From contig DEAO01000017.1 of the NCBI GenBank assembly GCA_002348725.1, positions 6,169 through 20,901 on the forward strand: a stretch of 14,733 nt of DNA, read 5' to 3'. Source of the stretch: Fidelibacterota bacterium UBA2980 (GTDB lineage Bacteria > Fidelibacterota > Marinisomatia > Marinisomatales > Marinisomataceae). Numbering within the stretch: the stretch's first letter is position 1; each line of letters begins with the position of its first letter. The position numbers and the translations under genes were made by a program. Below, one piece after another: positions 7,701 to 14,733 of the stretch. The notes under the pieces were generated by a model, which ran no database searches, was not told the DNA's origin, and worked only from the letters and a program-made list of their open reading frames with translations.

Positions 7701-9489
7701 CGCTCTCAATAAGATAGAAAATTTTATCTGTTATTTTTGTTTTGCAATCATTGTTTCTTTTCCGGTTTTTCAAATTCTGTCCAGATCTATTGATTTTTTT
7801 TCTATTCCTGCTTCACAAGAAATTGTACAACACATGACACTATGGATTGCGTTTGTTGGTGCAGTATTAGCCACAAGATCTAACAGGCTTTTAGCCGTTG
7901 TAAGGGAGCCAGTATTTAAACAGTCTTCTGAATTCAATATAGGTCATTTTTTAGTTCATGCTGTATCGGCTGGAATAGTTTTTCTCCTTGCAGTTTCTTA
8001 CTTAAAAATGATACAGATTGGAATTCAATATCCAGAATTTGTAGCTCCATTTATACCAGTATGGTTTGCGCAAAGCATTATTCCGATTGGATTGTTTTTG
8101 ATTTGGTATCATATGATAATAACAAGTAGTAATAAATTAAATTATCGCTTGTTTTTAGTCTTCTATTCTTTTTTAACTGTTGGAGTTCTTTATTATTGGC
8201 AATTTCCATTTTCAAACGAAATATTGCTAACAATTAAGGTACTAGCTACTCTTGCATTGGTTGCGTTTGGCCTACCAATTTTTATTGTGTTAGCTACCTT
8301 GTCAGTGCTTTTTTTCTTATCAGAACCTACAGATTGGGCTACAAATTTCGACCTAATTTCCACAATTAGTGATAGCGCTTATCGCATTGTAGTTTCTCCA
8401 ACATTAGCAGCCATCCCTATATTTACATTAGCAGGATATATTCTTGCTGAAAGTAATATTTCTAGACGTCTTCTAGATTTTTTTCAAGCTTCACTTGGAT
8501 GGCTTCCTGGCTCTACAGTGGTAATTGTTGTAATATTATGTGCATTCTTTACTGCACTTACTGGTGGATCTGGTGTTACTATTTTAGCTCTTGGTGCTAT
8601 TTTATATCCTATTTTAGTCGAAGAAGGGTATTCAGAAGTATTTTCTTTAGGATTGATTACAACAGCTGGTTCTTTAGGTCTTCTTTTTCCTCCAAGTTTA
8701 CCTGCAATTATTTATTCGGTAACAGCTGGTATTAATCCTATCGACTTATTTAAACAGGGATTTTTTCCAGCATTATTTTTGTTATCAGTTGTTGTGATGT
8801 ACGGTTTTTATCATAAACCAATTAAACAGAAAAGAAATAAATTTAACTTAAAAAAATCTGTAAAAACTTTATCTATTGCAAAATGGGAAATTATCATTCC
8901 TATACTAATCATTGTTGGCCTTTTTAGCGGTTTTGCAACGCTTGTAGAATGTGCAGCGCTTTTGGTTGTATATGTGTTGTTTATTGAGCTATATATCTAT
9001 AAAGATATTGATATAAAAGATATTCCTAAAATTGTTATTGACTGTGCAACACTTGTTGGAGGAGTCTTGATTATTCTTGGTTTTGCGATGGGTTTTACCG
9101 GCTATCTTGTAGACGCTCAAATACCATTAAAGATTCTTCATTTTGCACAGCAATCAATTGAATCAAAGATTGTATTCTTATTAGCACTGAACATTCTTTT
9201 ATTAATTGCTGGCTGTATTATGGATGTTTTCTCTGCTATTATTGTAATAGTGCCTTTAATTGCTCCATTGGCAGCATACTTTGGTATTGACCCAGTACAT
9301 TTAGCTATTATCTTTATTGCAAACCTGGAATTGGGATATATTACGCCACCAGTAGGAATGAATTTATTTTTATCATCTTACCGTTTTGAAAAAGATATGC
9401 CAACAGTATATAGGGCAACTATGCCATACTTTTTTATAAGGTTAATTGGTGTTTTGTTTATCACATATATTCCTTTGTTCTTTTATTAA
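7693..9489 (+). CDS. dctM: Fused DctQ-DctM TRAP transporter permease
   Basis: This 598-residue inner-membrane protein combines both TRAP membrane subunits. Residues 1-145 form the small DctQ part with about four membrane segments, including the conserved VAPFIPVWFAQSIIPIGLFL. A linking hydrophobic segment follows at about 152-170. From about 178 to the end is the large DctM part, a Na+-driven elevator-type transporter. Its two hairpin regions are visible: FTALTGGSGVTILALGAI (286-303) with GSLGLLFPPSLPAIIYS (326-342), and in the second half DVFSAIIVIVPLIAPLAAYF with LGYITPPVGMNLFLSSYRF. Both 'PP' motifs typical of DctM are present. QM fusions are known, for example in the sialic acid system SiaQM. 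The start ATG lies inside the end of the binding-protein gene. It completes an apparently intact transporter with the two genes upstream. Confidence 0.95.
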   Translation: MNSALNKIENFICYFCFAIIVSFPVFQILSRSIDFFSIPASQEIVQHMTLWIAFVGAVLATRSNRLLAVVREPVFKQSSEFNIGHFLVHAVSAGIVFLLAVSYLKMIQIGIQYPEFVAPFIPVWFAQSIIPIGLFLIWYHMIITSSNKLNYRLFLVFYSFLTVGVLYYWQFPFSNEILLTIKVLATLALVAFGLPIFIVLATLSVLFFLSEPTDWATNFDLISTISDSAYRIVVSPTLAAIPIFTLAGYILAESNISRRLLDFFQASLGWLPGSTVVIVVILCAFFTALTGGSGVTILALGAILYPILVEEGYSEVFSLGLITTAGSLGLLFPPSLPAIIYSVTAGINPIDLFKQGFFPALFLLSVVVMYGFYHKPIKQKRNKFNLKKSVKTLSIAKWEIIIPILIIVGLFSGFATLVECAALLVVYVLFIELYIYKDIDIKDIPKIVIDCATLVGGVLIILGFAMGFTGYLVDAQIPLKILHFAQQSIESKIVFLLALNILLLIAGCIMDVFSAIIVIVPLIAPLAAYFGIDPVHLAIIFIANLELGYITPPVGMNLFLSSYRFEKDMPTVYRATMPYFFIRLIGVLFITYIPLFFY

Positions 9490-9503
9490 ATTTTGTTTAT
9501 ACT
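9475..9503 (+). promoter_or_regulatory. Possible weak promoter before the PorV-like gene
   Basis: TATACT at 9498-9503 matches five of six bases of a sigma-70 -10 box. TTGTTC at 9475-9480, spaced 17 bases away, is a poor -35 box. It would start transcription almost at the ATG at 9513. In DNA this AT-rich such matches arise by chance, and a Bacteroidetes-like lineage may use other consensus sequences, so this is only a candidate. Confidence 0.2.
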
Positions 9504-9512
9504 TAATGCATC

Positions 9513-10448
9513 ATGAGTTATAAAAAATTGATATTTGCTTTACTATTATTTTCTCAAGTAGCAATGGCTCAAGGAAAAGCGGGCTCTTTATTTCTAGCAA
9601 TTAATCCAGGCGCAAGAGCAAATGCTATGGGAGAAGCTCAAATAGGAATTGCAAATGATGTTTATTCTACATATTACAATCCAGCTGGGCTTTCTAATCT
9701 TCAAGGAATGGAAGCTTCATTTATGCATGCTAGTTATTTGCCAAATTTAGTTGATGATATGTCATATGATTTCATTGCTTTTGGAACGCCTTTTAGAGGT
9801 GATGCTGCAATTGGAGGTCATTTTACTTACTTAAATCTTGGTGATCAGATTAGCACTGATGATAATGGTGTTGAGCTTGGTACATTTTCTAGTTATATGT
9901 ATGCATTAAATTTGTCATACTCAAAAAGAATTGATGAAAATTCATCATGGGGAGTTAATGGTAAGTATTTTTATCAAGAGCTCGCAGACTTAAGTAGCGT
10001 TGATGCAGCAACTGGTAGTTTTGCTGTTGATTTAGGGTATTTTAAACGTAATGCTATGGATAATCCAAATCTTACGATGGGAGCTGTCCTAACTAATGTT
10101 GGCCCAGGTGTAAGTTTCAATGACGGTGATTCAGATCCGTTGCCTACACGATTAGGGCTTGGGATTGGATTAGCAATGCTTGAAGGAAAAGGGAATCTAG
10201 CATTTGATTTGAATTATGAGGTAAATGACCAAGCAATGGTAACGAATCTTGGTTTCGAGTATTTCATTGTAGATAACTTTGCTTTTAGAGGTGGATTTAT
10301 GAATGATCCATCTGGAGAACTAAGTTACACCACCTTAGGCTTAGGCGCTCGTTTGGATCCTATTGGATTTGATGTTAGCTATGTTATGGGCGGAAATCTC
10401 GATCCACATTCAGATATGGTGAGATTTTCTTTCAGTGGCTCTTTCTAA
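9513..10448 (+). CDS. PorV/PorQ-family (UPF0164) outer-membrane barrel protein
   Basis: This is a 311-residue exported protein. The signal peptide ends A-M-A-Q, with cleavage likely after Ala19. The mature start, GSLFLAINPGARANAMGEA followed by DVYSTYYNPAGLSNL, is the hallmark of the PorV/PorQ family, in the FadL-like barrel superfamily. The rest shows alternating strands with Gly and aromatic residues, and the chain ends MVRFSFSGSF with the terminal Phe that BAM recognises on barrels. PorV proper works in type IX secretion and is longer, near 390 residues by my recollection. The family has many paralogues in FCB genomes, and spirochaete members are regarded as FadL-like, so type IX secretion cannot be assumed here. 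The gene starts 23 nt after the TRAP permease and precedes bamD. A role as the outer-membrane entry for the TRAP substrate is possible but unproven. Confidence 0.88.
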   Translation: MSYKKLIFALLLFSQVAMAQGKAGSLFLAINPGARANAMGEAQIGIANDVYSTYYNPAGLSNLQGMEASFMHASYLPNLVDDMSYDFIAFGTPFRGDAAIGGHFTYLNLGDQISTDDNGVELGTFSSYMYALNLSYSKRIDENSSWGVNGKYFYQELADLSSVDAATGSFAVDLGYFKRNAMDNPNLTMGAVLTNVGPGVSFNDGDSDPLPTRLGLGIGLAMLEGKGNLAFDLNYEVNDQAMVTNLGFEYFIVDNFAFRGGFMNDPSGELSYTTLGLGARLDPIGFDVSYVMGGNLDPHSDMVRFSFSGSF

Positions 10449-10476
10449 TTATTCTTCTTCATCTATAATTTTTAAC

Positions 10477-11217
10477 GTGAGAATATTTCTTATACTAATT
10501 CTTTTTTATTTAGTTGGATGTTCCTCAAATCCGTTCGACGATGATATTCCTTATAAGCAAAGATTCGATGATGGTTTGGCATTTTTTGAAGAAGAAAAAT
10601 ATGGTCGTGCTGCTCAACAATTCAATATCATTGTACAGAGAGCATCTCATACAGATCTTGGCGATGATGCGCTATTTTTTCTTGCAGAATCGTATTATTT
10701 AGATGAAGATTATGATTTGGCTTTTCTTGAATATGAAAAATTGGTCTCTAGAATGGGTTTTAGTCCTTACATAGAAAAAGCTCGTTGGAGAATTTGTGAA
10801 TCACTTATGAAATTATCTCCTAATTATTATCATGATCAGGATTCAAGCAAAAAAGCTATTCAAGAGATACAACAGTTTCTAGATGATTATCCAAAGTCTG
10901 AATATTCGCTTGACGCAGATCAGTTAATTAAAAATATAAGATTAACGTTAGCTAAAAAGAATATGGAAACTGGTGAATTGTATGTCAAACTGAAAGCATA
11001 TGATTCTGCAGTGGTATCATACAAAATTGTTACAACAGACTATTATGATACAAAATACTTTAATGATGCAAATTTAGAAATTATTCGTTGTCTTGTTTTG
11101 ATGAATAAAAAGGACGAAGCGAAAATTTTCTTAGATGATATTACAGAAAAAAATCAATCATCTATGGATGAAAATTTCAAAGAATTAGCATCTAAAATTT
11201 TAAACGATCCATCATAA
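10477..11217 (+). CDS. bamD: Outer membrane protein assembly factor BamD
   Basis: BamD is the lipoprotein of the BAM complex that inserts beta-barrels into the outer membrane. I chose the GTG at 10477, which gives MRIFLILILFYLVGC, a compact signal with lipobox L-V-G-C (Cys15) and a 246-residue protein. An in-frame GTG at 10435 would add 14 mostly uncharged residues and overlap the PorV-like gene by 14 nt, with a weak GGTGAG 11 bases upstream; I cannot exclude it. The mature part has the BamD/YfiO layout of TPR-like helix pairs: YKQRFDDGLAFFEEEKYGRA with FNIIV, then DDALFFLAESYYLDEDYDLA with EYEKLV, then a pair around KKAIQEIQQFLDDYPKSEYS, and two further repeats to the end. Its place beside a barrel gene is sensible. 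Similar YbgF-type TPR lipoproteins are the main alternative. Confidence 0.83.
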   Translation: MRIFLILILFYLVGCSSNPFDDDIPYKQRFDDGLAFFEEEKYGRAAQQFNIIVQRASHTDLGDDALFFLAESYYLDEDYDLAFLEYEKLVSRMGFSPYIEKARWRICESLMKLSPNYYHDQDSSKKAIQEIQQFLDDYPKSEYSLDADQLIKNIRLTLAKKNMETGELYVKLKAYDSAVVSYKIVTTDYYDTKYFNDANLEIIRCLVLMNKKDEAKIFLDDITEKNQSSMDENFKELASKILNDPS

Positions 11218-11237
11218 ATTTTATAGAAAGATAGACA

Positions 11238-11819
11238 ATGAAAACTTGTATTTTTGGCGGAACTTTTGACCCTCCTCATATTGGTCACCTTTTGATTGCA
11301 CAGACTGTCTTTGAATCAGAAAATTTTGAAAGATTAATATTTGTTCCTGCTAACATTTCCCCAGCAAAAAAGAATGGAGATAGCTCTCCTCCAGAAGAAA
11401 GATCAAAGATGTTAGAAATGTCATTGACAAACAATCCTAACTTTGAAATTTCTGATTTAGAAATAAAAAGAGAAGGTATTAGCTATACCATTGATACAAT
11501 AAAAGAAGTTGCTGACAAGCTAAAGCTAGATAAGAAAGATTTATTTTTTCTTATGGGGAGTGACACTTTAAAAAGTTTTCATAACTGGAAAAATCCTGAA
11601 AAAATTATCAAGATCTGCAATATTATTGTTGCAATTAGACCAGGGTTTACTCCGAGCGATATTCCACAATGGGTTTTAGATAATGTTCGTTTTGCAAATA
11701 TTCCAAGATTTGAGGTTTCTTCTACAAACATAAGAAGAAGATGGAGAGAAGGTAAAACAATTAGGTATATGGTTCCTAAAGAAGTGTGGGAGTATATCAA
11801 CGAAAAGGAACTATACTAA
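11238..11819 (+). CDS. nadD: Nicotinate-nucleotide adenylyltransferase
   Basis: NadD joins nicotinate mononucleotide and ATP to form deamido-NAD, the penultimate step of NAD synthesis, in the cytoplasm. The 193-residue chain shows the nucleotidyltransferase signature GGTFDPPHIGH at residues 7-17 (the T/H-x-G-H type ATP site), FVPANISPAKK at 35-45, FLMGSDTLKSFHNW at 104-117 that contacts the nicotinate part, and the second ATP motif SSTNIRRR at 161-168. The usual ending VPKEVWEYI is present. All catalytic elements are intact. The gene starts 20 nt after bamD. Its stop codon shares one base with the start of the antiporter gene, so the two are probably translated together. Confidence 0.97.
   Translation: MKTCIFGGTFDPPHIGHLLIAQTVFESENFERLIFVPANISPAKKNGDSSPPEERSKMLEMSLTNNPNFEISDLEIKREGISYTIDTIKEVADKLKLDKKDLFFLMGSDTLKSFHNWKNPEKIIKICNIIVAIRPGFTPSDIPQWVLDNVRFANIPRFEVSSTNIRRRWREGKTIRYMVPKEVWEYINEKELY
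11805..11809 (+). promoter_or_regulatory. Shine-Dalgarno site deciding the antiporter start
   Basis: AAGGA lies nine bases before the ATG at 11819, inside the end of nadD. It favours that start over the in-frame ATG at 11786, which would put eleven non-hydrophobic residues ahead of the first membrane helix. Confidence 0.5.
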
Positions 11820-12745
11820 TGTTGTCTAGCTTATTTTTTTTAATTGTTGGATCTGTTGGTCTTTATTTTGGATCAGAATGGTTAATAGATGGCGCAAAAA
11901 GCCTTGCAAAAAAATTCAAAATATCTGATTTGGTCATAGGGTTGACAATTGTATCTATTGGAACTTCTTTTCCTGAGCTTGTGATTGGGTTAATATCTGC
12001 ATGGGAAGGGTACAATGATTTTATTATTGGAAATGTTTTAGGTTCTAATATAGCAAATATTGGTCTGGCATTAGGCTTACCTGCATTGTTGTATAGAATA
12101 AAATTCCATTCGAAAGACTTAGCCTCTGTATTTGTTTACAACCTTATAGCAGCAGGATACCTCTATTACATATTATTAGATAATAAAATTGTACTTATAG
12201 AATCACAGGGGTTATTGTTTATATTTATAATTTATATAATTGGCAGTTTTTTAAGACCTGATATTACTTCTTGTAATGATGAGTTAGCTAGCGAAAATGA
12301 ATTAAGTTTTTTCAGATCAATCATGAAATTAGTCGCTGGAAGCATTGTTTTGTATGCTGGTTCAGATTTATTTGTTAATAATGGTGCAGCTCCACTAGTG
12401 CGAGAGTTAGGATTTTCTGAAAAAGCGATTGGTATGACCGTTATAGCTGTTGGAACATCCTTACCTGAAATATTTGTTACTTTACTGGCTTTATCAAAGA
12501 AAGCAGTAGGTATATCTCTTGGAAATATCATTGGATCCAACATATTTAATATTTTGTTTGTTTTAGGATCTGTTGGGCTGGTAGGGCCTATTGTTGCTAG
12601 CAATGTAACCATTGAGCTATTCTTCGGAATATTCTTATTGTTTTTATTGTCATTGTTTGGAATGTTTTTCAATGGTTTAAATAGATTTTCTGGCGCATTC
12701 TTAGTGTTATTATATATAATATTTGTCTATTTTCAATTTTCATGA
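11819..12745 (+). CDS. CaCA-family Na+(K+)/Ca2+ antiporter, YrbG-like
   Basis: This is a 308-residue inner-membrane protein with about ten hydrophobic segments and the two inverted alpha repeats of the calcium/cation antiporter superfamily. The first repeat has GTSFPE at 48-53 and GNVLGSNIANI at 71-81; the second has GTSLPE at 212-217 and GNIIGSNIFNI at 235-245. Glu53 and Glu217 are the expected ion-binding acids. The protein exchanges a monovalent cation for Ca2+ or a related divalent ion; exact ions cannot be read from sequence. A more polar stretch at about 148-164 separates the halves. I placed the start at the TAATG junction with nadD, supported by a Shine-Dalgarno site. The end overlaps ftsE by 4 nt (ATGA). 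Length is close to E. coli YrbG, about 325. Confidence 0.92.
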   Translation: MLSSLFFLIVGSVGLYFGSEWLIDGAKSLAKKFKISDLVIGLTIVSIGTSFPELVIGLISAWEGYNDFIIGNVLGSNIANIGLALGLPALLYRIKFHSKDLASVFVYNLIAAGYLYYILLDNKIVLIESQGLLFIFIIYIIGSFLRPDITSCNDELASENELSFFRSIMKLVAGSIVLYAGSDLFVNNGAAPLVRELGFSEKAIGMTVIAVGTSLPEIFVTLLALSKKAVGISLGNIIGSNIFNILFVLGSVGLVGPIVASNVTIELFFGIFLLFLLSLFGMFFNGLNRFSGAFLVLLYIIFVYFQFS

Positions 12746-13395
12746 TTGATTTTAAAGATATAACCTATAATTACTCGCCTCAATCTGGAGTATATAATAT
12801 TGATTTAAAAATCAAAAAAGATGAATTCTGTTTTCTTGTTGGTCCTACAGGTTCTGGTAAAACCACCCTTTTAAAAATGCTTTATTTTGATTTGTTTCCT
12901 CATAAGGGAAAAGTAGAGATATTAAAATATTCATCTTCAAATATCAAAAAATCTTCTATACATAAAGTAAGAAAAAAGGTTGGAGTTGTTTTTCAAGATT
13001 ACAAACTATTAAAACAGAGAACTGTTTATGAAAATATTGCATTACCGTTACATATTAATGGTGTAGGCAGAAGAAAGATTAAACAGCTTGTTAATGAAGC
13101 ATTAGATTTAACAGAGTTGTCACATTATTCTAAAAAATTTCCTAATGAATTATCTGGAGGAGAACAACAAAGAGTATGTATTGCAAGAGCTATTGTTAAA
13201 AATCCTGATGTTATATTAGCAGATGAACCAACTGGAAACTTAGACCCTACTACTGGACATAGAATATTGAAAATACTTGAACAGATAAATAAAGAGGGAA
13301 CATGTGTAGTAATGGCAACTCATAATTACAAATTAATATCTGATAAAGCATATAGAGTTATAGAGCTGAATGAAGGTAGAGTGGTAAGCGGATGA
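12742..13395 (+). CDS. ftsE: Cell division ATP-binding protein FtsE
   Basis: FtsE is the ATPase of the FtsEX complex, an ABC-type machine at the division site that uses ATP to control cell-wall hydrolysis rather than to move a solute. The 217-residue length is typical. All ABC motifs are visible: Walker A GPTGSGKT at 34-41, Q-loop Gln85 in VFQDYKLL, signature LSGGEQQ at 137-143, Walker B VILADE at 157-162 followed by PTGNLD, and the switch His194 in MATHN. The VFQDYKLL segment and the ADEPTGNLD form are typical of FtsE and its close relatives LolD and MacB; the FtsX gene next door settles the identity. It is joined to both neighbours by 4-nt ATGA overlaps. Confidence 0.95.
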   Translation: MIDFKDITYNYSPQSGVYNIDLKIKKDEFCFLVGPTGSGKTTLLKMLYFDLFPHKGKVEILKYSSSNIKKSSIHKVRKKVGVVFQDYKLLKQRTVYENIALPLHINGVGRRKIKQLVNEALDLTELSHYSKKFPNELSGGEQQRVCIARAIVKNPDVILADEPTGNLDPTTGHRILKILEQINKEGTCVVMATHNYKLISDKAYRVIELNEGRVVSG

Positions 13396-14249
13396 TAGAT
13401 AAACTAGCATTTTTATTTGTTGAGGGAATTAAGAACTTTACTAGGAACAAGCTAGCTAATTTCATATGTATCATCACAATCTTAATCAATTTTACAATAC
13501 TTGGTGCTTTCTTTGTTTTTGGTTACAACACTGAAAATGTTGTAAACTTTTTTAGATCAAAATACACATTTGAAGTATTTTTAAGTTCTGATACAAGCTT
13601 AGACCAAGCCGTTAGTTTGAAAAATGAATTTTTAGATGATTCTTTAATATCTTCTGTTGATTTAATTGGAAAAGAAGAATCAGCAAAAATCTTTTACGAT
13701 GAATTTGGAGAAGACATTATCCAAATATTAGGATATAATCCTCTTCCAGTATCGCTAAAGGTAAACTTATATGATAAAGGCTTTGATTCTGAACAAGTCA
13801 ATGTTTTAATAAAGAAATATGAATCAAATTCACTTGTTGATGAAATAGTTTATCAGGGAAATTATGTCGATAGTATTGAGAGCAGGATTAATGTATTTAT
13901 CTTTATTTTTCTTATATTGGTTTTGTTACTGATATTTATATCCATCCAAATTATAGGAAATACAACAAGTCTTTCAATGTCCAATCGCAGAGATTTTATT
14001 GAAATTCTTCGTTATAATGGTGCATCAAATTTATTTATTAAAACTCCTTTTATAATTGAAGCATTTTTACAATCGTTAGTAGGTTCTTTGCTTGCGTTTT
14101 TATTAGTGAAGTATGGATTTGTTATAATAAATTCCTATCTTGGTATTAATATAAAAATTGATGATTATTTGTGGGCATGGATGATCGTTCTTTCTTTGAT
14201 TGTAAGTAGCTATGCATCAAGTAAATCAATGAAGAGAATATTATTATGA
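13392..14249 (+). CDS. ftsX: Cell division protein FtsX
   Basis: FtsX is the membrane partner of FtsE; it passes the ATPase signal to cell-wall hydrolase activators outside the membrane. The 285-residue chain has the expected plan: a short cytoplasmic end with an amphipathic FVEGIKNFTRNKLAN, a first membrane helix at about 22-45, an extracytoplasmic domain at about 46-165 containing the conserved NPLPVSLKV, and then three membrane helices near 168-192, 218-243 and 258-278. Between the second and third helix lies NRRDFIEILRYNGASNLFIK, the FtsX-type 'R-x-E-I-x-x-x-R-x-x-G-A' loop that contacts FtsE. No EnvC-like or NlpD-like activator is adjacent; the next gene is grpE. ATGA overlaps join it to ftsE and to grpE. 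Confidence 0.94.
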   Translation: MIDKLAFLFVEGIKNFTRNKLANFICIITILINFTILGAFFVFGYNTENVVNFFRSKYTFEVFLSSDTSLDQAVSLKNEFLDDSLISSVDLIGKEESAKIFYDEFGEDIIQILGYNPLPVSLKVNLYDKGFDSEQVNVLIKKYESNSLVDEIVYQGNYVDSIESRINVFIFIFLILVLLLIFISIQIIGNTTSLSMSNRRDFIEILRYNGASNLFIKTPFIIEAFLQSLVGSLLAFLLVKYGFVIINSYLGINIKIDDYLWAWMIVLSLIVSSYASSKSMKRILL

Positions 14250-14733
14250 ATAAAAAAGTAAAAAATGGTTCTGATCAAAAAATGGTTAAGAAAAAATCAC
14301 CAAAAAAGAAATCAGTTACCAAGAAAGATTTAGAGATTCTTGTTAATGAGTTAAAAAATAAAGAATTACGATTAAGAGCAGAGTTTGACAATTTCAGAAA
14401 AAGAAAAGAGTCTGAAATATCAGATATTTTAAAATATGAAGGAAAAAGTTTTGTTCTTGATTTTTTATCTATTCTTGATACTGTTTCTCGAGGAATTGAA
14501 TCTTATAAAGAAGACAATATCAAAGATGCTCTTAAGTTAATCCAAAAAGATTTCCTAAAGAAAATGGAAGAGAAAGAAATAATTCAATTTGGAGAAAAAG
14601 GAGAAATCTTTGACCCTGAATTACACGAAGCGCTCACAACAACAAATGATAAAAAGAAGAAAGACAATGAGATTGTAGAAGTGTATGAAGCAGGTTTTCA
14701 ATATAAAGATTTAATTATAAAGCATGCCAAGGT
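14246..14733 (+). CDS. grpE: Nucleotide exchange factor GrpE, 3'-partial
   Basis: GrpE releases ADP from the Hsp70 chaperone DnaK in the cytoplasm. The gene begins with an ATGA overlap on ftsX and is still open at the right edge, where 162 codons and two bases are visible. Family motifs are clear: LRLRAEFDNFRKRKESE at 41-57, where the long helix joins the four-helix bundle, then LDFLSILDTVSRGIE at 71-85, and the beta-wing FGEKGEIFDPELHEAL at 115-130 with the F-D-P-x-x-H-E-A core. Near the edge, VYEAGFQYKDLIIKHAK matches the closing 'GY..dr.lRpA.V' motif. Only a few residues should be missing. The N-terminal tail is unusually basic, with about thirteen lysines in the first 27 residues, where GrpE tails are commonly acidic. 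dnaJ or dnaK may follow outside the window. Confidence 0.95.
   Translation, partial: MNKKVKNGSDQKMVKKKSPKKKSVTKKDLEILVNELKNKELRLRAEFDNFRKRKESEISDILKYEGKSFVLDFLSILDTVSRGIESYKEDNIKDALKLIQKDFLKKMEEKEIIQFGEKGEIFDPELHEALTTTNDKKKKDNEIVEVYEAGFQYKDLIIKHAK

Noticed and set aside
9490..9512. Transcription terminator in the largest gap after the TRAP permease
   Set aside because: The 23-nt gap is A/T-rich but holds no GC-containing hairpin followed by a T run, so no intrinsic terminator can be supported.
12232..12672. 146-codon open frame on the minus strand within the antiporter gene
   Set aside because: It is antisense to the conserved second alpha repeat, has no plausible start context, and its translation shows no recognisable domain.

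Overview
The window is a dense, AT-rich stretch of bacterial chromosome. It holds fifteen protein genes, all on the + strand. The first runs off the left edge and the last off the right edge. No gap between genes exceeds 28 nt, several neighbours overlap by 1 to 14 nt, and I see no rRNA, tRNA, CRISPR array, insertion sequence or prophage gene. No stretch longer than 30 bases lacks a gene. The gene families point to a Gram-negative member of the Fibrobacteres-Chlorobi-Bacteroidetes (FCB) group. These include a one-domain GT5 'glycogen synthase', a PorV/PorQ-family barrel, a Bacteroidetes-like barrel ending in WF-x-KR, a BamD lipoprotein, and very few Shine-Dalgarno sites. Together with the low GC content and gene packing, a marine lineage such as Candidatus Marinimicrobia (SAR406) is my best guess. 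That placement is inference, not proof.

Layout. Bases 1-4568 encode envelope functions of poorly known role: the end of a GT5-like protein, an acidic lipoprotein, an outer-membrane barrel protein and an exported TPR protein. Bases 4576-5859 encode serine hydroxymethyltransferase (glyA). Bases 5862-9489 encode a complete TRAP transporter of the TPR-associated (TatT/TatP, 'TPAT') type. It has a TatT-like lipoprotein, a DctP-type periplasmic binding protein and a fused DctQ-DctM membrane permease, in the same order as I recall for Treponema pallidum tp0956-tp0958. Bases 9513-10448 encode a PorV/PorQ (UPF0164) outer-membrane barrel. Bases 10477-11217 encode BamD, the lipoprotein of the barrel-assembly machine. 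Bases 11238-14733 form a tightly overlapping string: nadD (NAD synthesis), a CaCA-family cation antiporter, ftsE and ftsX (division ABC complex), and the start of grpE (Hsp70 nucleotide exchange factor).

How the genes fit together. The theme is the cell envelope: barrel proteins, the factor that assembles barrels, lipoproteins and a periplasm-dependent importer, with housekeeping genes (glyA, nadD, grpE) between them. The most interesting unit is the TPAT transporter next to a UPF0164 barrel, which could form a route from the outer membrane to the cytoplasm for one solute. The binding protein has tyrosine where carboxylate-binding TRAP proteins have their key arginine, which suggests a non-classical substrate. 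I found no clear undescribed defence or mobile system.
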